In this document: positions 1 to 4,989 of the stretch, piece after piece
How the letters are laid out: each line of letters opens with the position of its first letter
How positions within the stretch are numbered: position 1 is the first letter of the stretch
DNA from: Oscillospiraceae bacterium
Lineage (GTDB): Bacteria > Bacillota > Clostridia > Oscillospirales > CAG-272
NCBI GenBank assembly: GCA_009779295.1
Contig: WREN01000118.1
Coordinates: forward strand, 1-6,936
Length of the DNA stretch: 6,936 nucleotides
Direction of reading: 5' to 3'
The notes under the pieces: generated by a model
Database searches by the model: none
The model's input: only the letters and a program-made list of their open reading frames with translations
What the model was told of the DNA's origin: nothing
Made by a program: the position numbers and the translations under genes

Positions 1-1
1 C

Positions 2-1033
2 GCTAAATTAGCGGGAATGAATTACATTACATTGACGACGCGCCATCATGAAGGATTTTCATTATATGATACAAGAGGCTTGTCAACTTACGACGCCGTT
101 CACGCTCCGTGCGGACGCGATTTAATCGCCGAATATGTTGAGGGCTGCCGCTCGGAAGGTATCATGCCGTTCTTCTACCATACCACGCTCGATTGGTATC
201 AGGACAGCTTCAACAACGATTTTAAAGCGTACCTGCAATATCTGCGCGAATCGGTTGAGATTCTCTGCAAATATTACGGAAAGATCGGCGGTCTATGGTT
301 CGACGGAAACTGGAGCAAACCAAACGAAGATTGGGAAGAGGATAAACTTTACGCGACGATCCGCAAATACCAGCCCGACGCGATGATAATCAACAACACC
401 GGATTAGGTCACAAGGGCGCGATCGGTAACCCCGAACTCGACAGCGTGACGTTTGAACAAGGCCGGCCGACTCCGATGGATCGCGAGGGTATGCCGAAAT
501 ATGTAGCTGCCGAGATGTGCCAGACGATCAACGCACATTGGGGTATCGGGCAAATCGATTTCAATTATAAATCGCTGCCGTATCTCATTGAAAATTTGTG
601 TTTTTGCCGTAAAGTCGGTGCGAACTATTTGCTGAACGTCGGTCCGACTGCGGAAGGCGAGATACCGAAATTGCAGGAGGCATTGCTTGAGGAAGTCGGT
701 AATTGGGTCAAAGCGTGCGGTTCGGCGATTTACGAAGGCAAACCGTGCAGCGTAAACGGCGGCGAGAAGAATTTCGCGCTCGCAAAAGATGGTAAGATAT
801 ATCTGTTCGTTCACGATTTGTCGATTGTCGGCGACGCGAACGTAACGGTTGCAGGCGGCGGAGCCGGTTTCAAACAGTTCACAGGAGTTGATAAAGCCGC
901 CAAAAGCGTGAAATGGATCGATAACGATAAACAATTGGAATTCAATCAGGACGGCGACATTTTGAATGTAAACTGCACCGGATATGAATACGGCAGGAAT
1001 CTCGTAGTCAGGGTTGCGGAGGTTGAGTTTTAG
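2..1033 (+). CDS. Alpha-L-fucosidase-like glycoside hydrolase, GH29 family (5' end outside window)
   Basis: This retaining exo-glycosidase family releases terminal L-fucose from glycans. The reading frame is open from base 2, before the first ATG at 17, and its first residues (AKLAGMNYITLTTRHHEGF) match the internal GH29 barrel strand that carries the substrate-contacting His pair, so the true start lies upstream. About 343 residues are visible; family members are usually 430-500, so roughly the first 100 are missing. The motif GGLWFDGNW places the probable nucleophile Asp at bases 302-304. Further barrel motifs are IINNTG (about 385-402) and NYLLNVGPTAEGEIP (about 626-670). The last 110 residues look like the usual C-terminal beta-sandwich. 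No signal peptide can be judged. It is followed after 1 base by a PHP phosphoesterase gene, so the two are probably co-transcribed. The family call is firm; the exact sugar and linkage are not shown by the sequence. Confidence 0.9.
   Translation, partial: AKLAGMNYITLTTRHHEGFSLYDTRGLSTYDAVHAPCGRDLIAEYVEGCRSEGIMPFFYHTTLDWYQDSFNNDFKAYLQYLRESVEILCKYYGKIGGLWFDGNWSKPNEDWEEDKLYATIRKYQPDAMIINNTGLGHKGAIGNPELDSVTFEQGRPTPMDREGMPKYVAAEMCQTINAHWGIGQIDFNYKSLPYLIENLCFCRKVGANYLLNVGPTAEGEIPKLQEALLEEVGNWVKACGSAIYEGKPCSVNGGEKNFALAKDGKIYLFVHDLSIVGDANVTVAGGGAGFKQFTGVDKAAKSVKWIDNDKQLEFNQDGDILNVNCTGYEYGRNLVVRVAEVEF
1018..1022 (+). promoter_or_regulatory. Ribosome binding site for the PHP gene
   Basis: GGAGG lies inside the last codons of the glycosidase gene, 12 bases before the ATG at 1035. 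It favours 1035 over the in-frame TTG at 1014, which precedes this site and would add MRRLSFR to the front of the protein. The spacing is somewhat long, so coupling to termination of the upstream gene at 1033 may assist initiation. Confidence 0.55.
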
Positions 1034-1034
1034 G

Positions 1035-1871
1035 ATGAAAATCAAACAGGACTGGCACATCCATACCGAATACAGCTGCGACAGCGCTTGCCTGAATATG
1101 GATGACTTGATCGTTGAAGCGGAATCGCTCGGAATTGAGGAGTTCGGCGTTACGGATCATCTGCACACGATAGTTAATAGACCCGATATGATTAATTCGC
1201 GGAAACATTACGACGCTATCATCGCAAAAAATCCCGCGCTGAAAGAGAAATTCCATTTCGGGATCGAAATAAGCTGCGTTTCCGAATGGGAACTTGATTT
1301 AATTCACAAGGGCGAACATCAGGACGCAGTTTACGGCTTGCGCAACGGCGGACCCGCGAACGCGAAACCTGCTTTAGATCTCGAATGTGTTAAGGATTTA
1401 GGCATTGCGTTTGTTAATGCAGGCGTTCATTGGCCGCTCTATTGCGAAATTGAGAAAGACGCTCTGATTAATGATTATCACAGACAGTACATGTTTCTTG
1501 CCCAACATAAAGATGTTGACATTTTAGCGCACTATCTCTGGTGGCATACGCGCCAAGACATCGACAATCCGTTCGCGAATTTCGGAAACATTCCCGCGTC
1601 GATGAAGCAAGAGTTGGCTTTTGCGTTAAAAGAAAACAACTGCGCATTTGAATTAAATATTTGCGCGATAATTTTGGCGGGGCTATCGGAAAAATTCGTA
1701 AGCGATTACCTCGAATATGCGTGCGGATTACAATCAATGGGAGTTAAACTCGCGATCGGCGGCGATTGTCACAGCAAGCACTATACCGATATTGATTACG
1801 CGCGCGCTTCGAAAATTTTAGAAGCGGCGGGAATCGATTTTGAAAAGAATATTTTTCGGTTTTCAAAATAA
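1035..1871 (+). CDS. PHP-domain metal-dependent phosphoesterase (histidinol-phosphatase-like)
   Basis: A 278-residue protein of the PHP superfamily, which hydrolyses phosphate esters in a trinuclear metal site; the HisK-type histidinol phosphatases belong here. The expected ligands appear in order: H8 and H10 (HIHTEYS), D41-H42 (GVTDHLH), E78 (FGIEIS), H132 (GVHW), H166 (ILAHYLWWH), and D244 and H246 (GGDCHS). Length and ligand order fit a complete single-domain enzyme. No signal peptide or membrane segment is seen, so it is probably cytoplasmic. The ATG at 1035 fits the family N-terminus, which begins just before the HxH motif. It starts 1 base after the fucosidase-like gene stops, which suggests a role with sugar phosphates or glycan catabolism rather than histidine synthesis, since no his genes are present. 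That role is inference; the substrate is unknown. Confidence 0.85.
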   Translation: MKIKQDWHIHTEYSCDSACLNMDDLIVEAESLGIEEFGVTDHLHTIVNRPDMINSRKHYDAIIAKNPALKEKFHFGIEISCVSEWELDLIHKGEHQDAVYGLRNGGPANAKPALDLECVKDLGIAFVNAGVHWPLYCEIEKDALINDYHRQYMFLAQHKDVDILAHYLWWHTRQDIDNPFANFGNIPASMKQELAFALKENNCAFELNICAIILAGLSEKFVSDYLEYACGLQSMGVKLAIGGDCHSKHYTDIDYARASKILEAAGIDFEKNIFRFSK

Positions 1872-1894
1872 AATACAAAAATAAAATACAAATA
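1869..1894 (+). repeat. Short A-rich tandem duplication (2 x 13 bp)
   Basis: TAAAATACAAAAA (1869-1881) is followed directly by TAAAATACAAATA (1882-1894), differing at one base. The first copy contains the stop codon of the PHP gene. This is probably simple replication slippage in an A-rich spacer just before the terminator hairpin; no function is implied. Confidence 0.5.
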
Positions 1895-1896
1895 AA

Positions 1897-1931
1897 AAGC
1901 GTGCTGAATATTTTGGCACGCTTAATTTTTT
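1897..1931 (+). terminator. Rho-independent terminator after the glycosidase-PHP operon
   Basis: A perfect 8-bp stem, AAGCGTGC (1897-1904) and GCACGCTT (1916-1923), encloses an 11-base loop and is followed by AA and a run of six T (1926-1931). The A-rich tract before the stem means the element could also work weakly in the other direction. It separates the glycosidase-PHP operon from the sigma factor operon. Confidence 0.85.
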
Positions 1932-1993
1932 CAATTTTTTAATTTTAAAAAAAGATTCCCATCATTTTGATTATGCGGATCGTATTATAGTTG

Positions 1994-2000
1994 AAAGGAG
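1994..2000 (+). promoter_or_regulatory. Ribosome binding site of the ECF sigma gene
   Basis: AAAGGAG ends 9 bases before the ATG at 2010. This decides the start at 2010 rather than the in-frame TTG at 2001, which directly abuts the site and could not use it. Confidence 0.75.
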
Positions 2001-2009
2001 TTGAAAATC

Positions 2010-2516
2010 ATGACAAATACTTTACCGGCGCGCGGCGGTGAAGAAATAATTTCAAAGAATATAGAGGATATTTACAACAGGAATTACGATATGATATATC
2101 GGGTAGGTTTTTCATATCTGAAAAATGCGGAAGATACAAAAGATGTAGTTTCTGAGATATTTTTGAAATTACTGCAAAAGAATATCAACTTTGAAAGTGC
2201 CGAATATGAGAAGGCATGGCTATTGCGGACAACTATCAACTTATGCAAGGATTTCCTCAAGAATTGGCGGCGCAAGAATGTCAACATCGACGATTACACG
2301 AACTTGGAGGGCGACGATCCGTTTCAGCAGGACGAAACGCTGAAAGTGATTCTGAATCTGCCTGACAAATACAAGAATGTAATCTATCTGTATTATTACG
2401 AAGGTTACAATTCGGAGGAAATCGCTAAAATGCTCAAGAAACCGCACTCGACGATTCGTTATCATTTACAAGAGGCAAGAAAATTATTGAAGGGAGTTTT
2501 AGAAGATGAAAAATGA
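2010..2516 (+). CDS. ECF-subfamily RNA polymerase sigma factor
   Basis: A 168-residue group 4 (extracytoplasmic function) sigma factor, which directs RNA polymerase to a small regulon when its anti-sigma factor is inactivated. Region 2 spans about residues 20-88 (DMIYRVGFSYLKNAEDTKDVV, then AWLLRTTINLCKDFLKNWRR). Region 4 spans about 108-161, with LPDKYKNVIYLYYYEGYNSE leading into a helix-turn-helix at about 134-156. There is no sigma-1 or sigma-3 domain, as expected for ECF factors, and the length is typical. In the recognition helix, STIRYHLQEAR carries Tyr-His where many family members have a small residue and Arg; this may bear on promoter choice. The gene overlaps the downstream anti-sigma gene by 11 bases, the usual sign of a sigma/anti-sigma pair. 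No convincing sigma-A promoter was found in 1932-2000, which leaves room for self-recognition. The regulon is unknown. Confidence 0.93.
   Translation: MTNTLPARGGEEIISKNIEDIYNRNYDMIYRVGFSYLKNAEDTKDVVSEIFLKLLQKNINFESAEYEKAWLLRTTINLCKDFLKNWRRKNVNIDDYTNLEGDDPFQQDETLKVILNLPDKYKNVIYLYYYEGYNSEEIAKMLKKPHSTIRYHLQEARKLLKGVLEDEK
2491..2496 (+). promoter_or_regulatory. Ribosome binding site of the anti-sigma gene, inside the sigma gene
   Basis: AGGGAG lies within the last codons of the sigma factor gene, 9 bases before the ATG at 2506. Together with the 11-base overlap it indicates translational coupling, which keeps sigma factor and inhibitor in proportion. Confidence 0.7.
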
Positions 2517-3912
2517 AAAAATAATAAACGCTTGGGATAAAATTAATTCAAGCGAGGAAACAAAACAGCAAATATATTATGAAATAATGCAAAAACAAGT
2601 TCAACCTAAGAAACAAGTAATTACGTTTAAACCGATTTTAGTGATGGCAATAGTCGCCGCGTTGTTTGTTACGACAGTATTCGCCGCAGTACCGGCTATA
2701 TTGAAAATGCTCGGAAGCGAAATCGGATTCTTCGATTCGGATCAACAGAAACGCTACTCGCCGGATCAGGAATTGATTAAGAAGTACAGCAGCGAAGTAG
2801 GCGTTACCGCGGAGGGCGATGGGTACAGTTTAACTATTGACAATATAGCTTTCGACGGGACTTTTATGAACGTGTTCTATACGGTTAAGAAAGATGTAAG
2901 TATTGTTGAGGAAATAATACAACATTATGAATTATACAATCTTAACTCAGAACCTTCAACACACTCGGCGGTAACATCAAATAATATTAATCTTGAAATG
3001 CCGGGTTATACGCTTTCATTTCAAAAATATTTTTTTGTGACGATGGATGGTTATTATGTTTCGGATTACGAACTTAAAGTTGTGCAGCGTTTCATAATAA
3101 CGGAAGACTTACCGGATGTTTTTGATCTAACAATCAAGTATAAAGATCAATCCCTTCCATTGACGATTGACATGAGCAAAAGCAAAATCGAAACAATATC
3201 GGTTAAACCCAATTTATCCTTTACAGTCACACAAAACAAATTTCAACGTTTTATAACCGAAGATGACGATGAAGATTCGAAAATAATTCAACATAATATG
3301 ATTGTTGAGAAAGTGAATATATCTCCTCTTGGAAATTTATTGTTGCTGATTGAAAAAGGCGGAACCAGTCCGGCAAACAGAGAATTGTTCGAAAATTATT
3401 TCATATTAGACGATAAAGGTAATTGTTATGGTAAATTAGCCGAAATTCTTCGTAGTCGTGCTGATTGGCAAAAAGATGAAACCATAATCGTCGAATTTTA
3501 CGGTGATGTACCATCCGATACGCAGTATTTAAAATTGGTTCCGTATAATTTTAATAGAGAATCAGATTGGCTAAGAGTTGAATTAAATGAGTTACCGATA
3601 AAATTAAATCAAAGTCAATACGGAAGCGTAACTATTGAAAGTTATATTGTAACCGAAAATACTGTTACCGTGTTTTACAGTTGCGAAGAATTGGGCAGAG
3701 ATGTTGATCCTTATCTATCGTTTGAAAAACCTACAGGATTTGGATATTCTCAAACGATTCCGGTTTATAACAGCCAAACAGGTTTGTATTCAATGTTATT
3801 TACATTTGCTGCGTCGATTGAAAACACAGAAGCTATTTTATCAGGTATTTATATTCCGCAATATGACATCGAACTCTTGGAAGACCAAGCGATTATTATA
3901 CCTTTGAAATAA
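2506..3912 (+). CDS. Probable membrane anti-sigma factor with DUF4179-like exported region
   Basis: A 468-residue single-pass membrane protein and the probable inhibitor of the ECF sigma factor encoded just upstream. Residues 1-40 are cytoplasmic and polar, with an N-terminal AWDKIN..EETKQQIYYEIMQ segment like the short sigma-binding segments of Bacillota anti-sigma proteins. One hydrophobic helix lies at about 43-64 (PILVMAIVAALFVTTVFAAV). The remaining roughly 400 residues should face outward. The stretch GYSLTIDNIAFDGTFMNVFY (107-126) fits the DUF4179 pattern, and the rest is beta-rich with no catalytic motif that I recognise. There is no HxxxCxxC motif, so it is not a zinc-binding (ZAS) anti-sigma factor. 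Its outer part may sense a cell-surface signal and release the sigma factor, perhaps after proteolysis; that is inference. The gene is visibly more AT-rich than its neighbours from about 2870 onward. The membrane anti-sigma call rests on topology and context as well as sequence resemblance. Confidence 0.8.
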   Translation: MKNEKIINAWDKINSSEETKQQIYYEIMQKQVQPKKQVITFKPILVMAIVAALFVTTVFAAVPAILKMLGSEIGFFDSDQQKRYSPDQELIKKYSSEVGVTAEGDGYSLTIDNIAFDGTFMNVFYTVKKDVSIVEEIIQHYELYNLNSEPSTHSAVTSNNINLEMPGYTLSFQKYFFVTMDGYYVSDYELKVVQRFIITEDLPDVFDLTIKYKDQSLPLTIDMSKSKIETISVKPNLSFTVTQNKFQRFITEDDDEDSKIIQHNMIVEKVNISPLGNLLLLIEKGGTSPANRELFENYFILDDKGNCYGKLAEILRSRADWQKDETIIVEFYGDVPSDTQYLKLVPYNFNRESDWLRVELNELPIKLNQSQYGSVTIESYIVTENTVTVFYSCEELGRDVDPYLSFEKPTGFGYSQTIPVYNSQTGLYSMLFTFAASIENTEAILSGIYIPQYDIELLEDQAIIIPLK

Positions 3913-3957
3913 TCAACCCGCGTTTGATTTTGTCAAGCACGCGTCCATTGAAATCAA
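3904..3957. promoter_or_regulatory. Three TTGA/TCAA dyads in front of the XRE promoter (candidate operator)
   Basis: TTGA-N5-TCAA occurs at 3904-3916 and at 3924-3936, and TTGA-N2-TCAA at 3948-3957. The last overlaps the -35 box at 3948-3953. Dyad centres are about 20 and 22.5 bases apart, close to two helical turns each. The first and third sit in a longer imperfect direct repeat (TTGAAATAATCAACCCG at 3904-3920; TTGAAATCAACCCG at 3948-3961). The downstream XRE regulator is the natural candidate binder; this is inference. Confidence 0.45.
3919..3943 (+). other. Imperfect hairpin after the anti-sigma gene (weak terminator candidate)
   Basis: CGCGT TTGA (3919-3927) can pair with TCAA (3933-3936) and ACGCG (3939-3943), with a 2-base GC bulge. 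No T-run follows, so it is not a standard intrinsic terminator. It could attenuate read-through from the sigma operon or simply reflect the central TTGA/TCAA dyad. Confidence 0.3.
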
Positions 3958-3976
3958 CCCGAAATTGTGATACAAT
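3948..3976 (+). promoter_or_regulatory. Sigma-A-type promoter of the XRE regulator
   Basis: The -35 is TTGAAA (3948-3953) and the -10 is TACAAT (3971-3976), with a 17-bp spacer. A TGA directly before the -10 gives an extended -10. The predicted transcript start is about 3983, which coincides with an in-frame upstream ATG; that ATG would have no leader, so the start at 4025 is preferred. An ATTGT-GAT-ACAAT dyad (3964-3976) covers the -10. Confidence 0.75.
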
Positions 3977-3983
3977 ATCATCA

Positions 3984-3995
3984 TGAAAGCTTTCA
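3984..3995. promoter_or_regulatory. Perfect 12-bp palindrome at the predicted transcript start
   Basis: TGAAAGCTTTCA is its own reverse complement and sits just after the predicted +1 of the XRE gene promoter. Having no loop, it is more plausible as a DNA-binding site than as an RNA hairpin. Its role is not shown. Confidence 0.4.
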
Positions 3996-4014
3996 CAAAT
4001 CAGATTTTAATTTT

Positions 4015-4019
4015 GGAGG
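4015..4019 (+). promoter_or_regulatory. Ribosome binding site of the XRE regulator
   Basis: GGAGG ends 5 bases before the ATG at 4025. It decides the start at 4025 against the in-frame ATG at 3983, which lies at the predicted transcript start and is preceded by no Shine-Dalgarno sequence. Confidence 0.8.
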
Positions 4020-4024
4020 TAATT

Positions 4025-4876
4025 ATGAGTACAAATGTAGAAACAATCGGAAACATAATCGCGAAATTACGCAAAGAAAAAAACGTAACGCAGGAAGAAC
4101 TCGCGAAATTCACGCAGGTTTCAACGCAGGCAGTATCGAAATGGGAGAATGGCGGCGTGCCGGACACGGAACTGCTGCCTAAGATAGCGGACTTCTTCGG
4201 GGTTTCGATCGACACGCTGTTCGGAAGGAACATAACCGACTACAGCGATATTGAAAATACACTTGCGAAGAAAATCGTAAAAACAACGCATAAAGAAAAA
4301 TTTGAATTAGCATTCGAATTGTGTTGGGTAATTGAACGATCGATATGCGGCAGTTTGTTAAAATTCAAAGGCGAAGGTATAAAAGAACTCCGAGAAGGAT
4401 TATGCGAAAACGAATTACGTTATTCCACTATAAGAGACGATAACGGATTCACTTCAATGGGATTAGCGAAACGTTTACCGTATTTCCTAATCGTACCGGA
4501 ATGTGCCGACAAAGATTTGGCGTTCTTTGAGGGAATCGACTACGTGACGTTCTTCAAAGACTTTTCGGACAAGGCTGTCTTTGATTCAATGGTGTTCCTG
4601 TACAAACGCGACGCGACTAAAGGTTTCACACCGAATTTATTGGTGAAGAATTTGGGACTTGCTCCCGAAAAAGCGGTTGAAGTTATTAAAATCTTCAGCA
4701 AATATCAAATTTTACGCAACACGCAAATCGAAATGGACGACGTAATGCAGGAGATTTACACGTTAGACCCGACTCCTTCATTCTATGCGTTGTTGATTTT
4801 CGCAAGGGAAATGATTGAGCCGCCTAATTCGTTCAATTATTATCAAGGCGGGAGGACTAAACCGTATTTGGCGTGA
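4025..4876 (+). CDS. XRE-family transcriptional regulator with C-terminal winged-helix-like region
   Basis: A 283-residue cytoplasmic DNA-binding protein. Residues about 8-68 form a Cro/C1-type helix-turn-helix: IGNIIAKLRKEKNVTQEELA, then VSTQAVSKWENGGVPDTELL and IADFFGVSIDTLFG. The QAVSKWENG recognition motif is typical of Bacillota XRE regulators. After a linker, residues about 80-190 form a mixed, partly hydrophobic region that I do not recognise; it contains several Cys (C100, C108, C127, C160) and might bind a ligand or partner. Residues about 201-263 (FTPNLLVKNLGLAPEKAVEV onward) look like a winged-helix or helical repeat by pattern only. It has its own promoter with several dyads around it, consistent with autoregulation. 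It follows the sigma/anti-sigma pair by 112 bases and is convergent with the aminotransferase gene. Targets and signal are unknown; no phage or toxin partner is adjacent. Confidence 0.87.
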   Translation: MSTNVETIGNIIAKLRKEKNVTQEELAKFTQVSTQAVSKWENGGVPDTELLPKIADFFGVSIDTLFGRNITDYSDIENTLAKKIVKTTHKEKFELAFELCWVIERSICGSLLKFKGEGIKELREGLCENELRYSTIRDDNGFTSMGLAKRLPYFLIVPECADKDLAFFEGIDYVTFFKDFSDKAVFDSMVFLYKRDATKGFTPNLLVKNLGLAPEKAVEVIKIFSKYQILRNTQIEMDDVMQEIYTLDPTPSFYALLIFAREMIEPPNSFNYYQGGRTKPYLA

Positions 4877-4883
4877 ATCAATT

Positions 4884-4976
4884 GTAGGGGCAGACCTTGT
4901 GTCTGCCCGCAAACATAACGAACAAAATATATAACAGATAAAATTAACAACGGGCAGACACAAGGTCTGCCCCTAC
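4884..4976. repeat. Nested palindromic repeat, perfect 26-bp inverted repeat (REP/MITE-like)
   Basis: The left arm (4884-4909, beginning GTAGGGGCAGAC) and the right arm (4951-4976, ending GTCTGCCCCTAC) are exact reverse complements, separated by 41 AT-rich bases. Each arm is itself a hairpin: GGGCAGAC and GTCTGCCC around a 5-base loop (CTTGT or ACAAG). No target-site duplication is obvious and no transposase is in the window. The paired, inverted arrangement resembles a BIME or a small non-autonomous element. It fills the gap between convergent genes, starting 7 bases after one stop and ending 13 bases before the other. Confidence 0.85.
4884..4976. terminator. Possible bidirectional terminator formed by the nested repeat
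   Basis: The GC-rich inverted repeat is the only strong RNA structure between the convergent XRE and aminotransferase genes, and its symmetry would let it fold in transcripts from either strand. Neither side has a proper T-run, so efficient intrinsic termination is uncertain. Confidence 0.4.
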
Positions 4977-4989
4977 GTTTGTTTGAAAT

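Noticed and set aside
404..1060. Long minus-strand open frame of about 218 codons opposite the glycosidase
   Set aside because: It lies antisense to a well-supported GH29 gene, its translation shows no family motif, and no ribosome binding site supports it.
1967..1988. TTGATT and TATTAT as a promoter for the sigma factor gene
   Set aside because: The spacer is only 10 bases, and the implied transcript start would cut the ribosome binding site.
2506..3912. Zinc-binding (ZAS) anti-sigma factor
   Set aside because: No HxxxCxxC motif is present in the short cytoplasmic segment before the membrane helix.
3983..4024. Upstream ATG at 3983 as the start of the XRE regulator
   Set aside because: It falls at the predicted transcript start and has no ribosome binding site, whereas the ATG at 4025 has GGAGG at good spacing and matches the family N-terminus.
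4025..4876. XRE gene as part of a toxin-antitoxin pair or phage repressor module
   Set aside because: No small toxin, integrase or phage gene is adjacent, and the protein is longer than typical antitoxins or small repressors.
4884..4976. CRISPR array or tRNA-like structure
   Set aside because: There are only two copies, in inverted rather than direct orientation, with a single 41-base spacer; the arms do not fit a cloverleaf.
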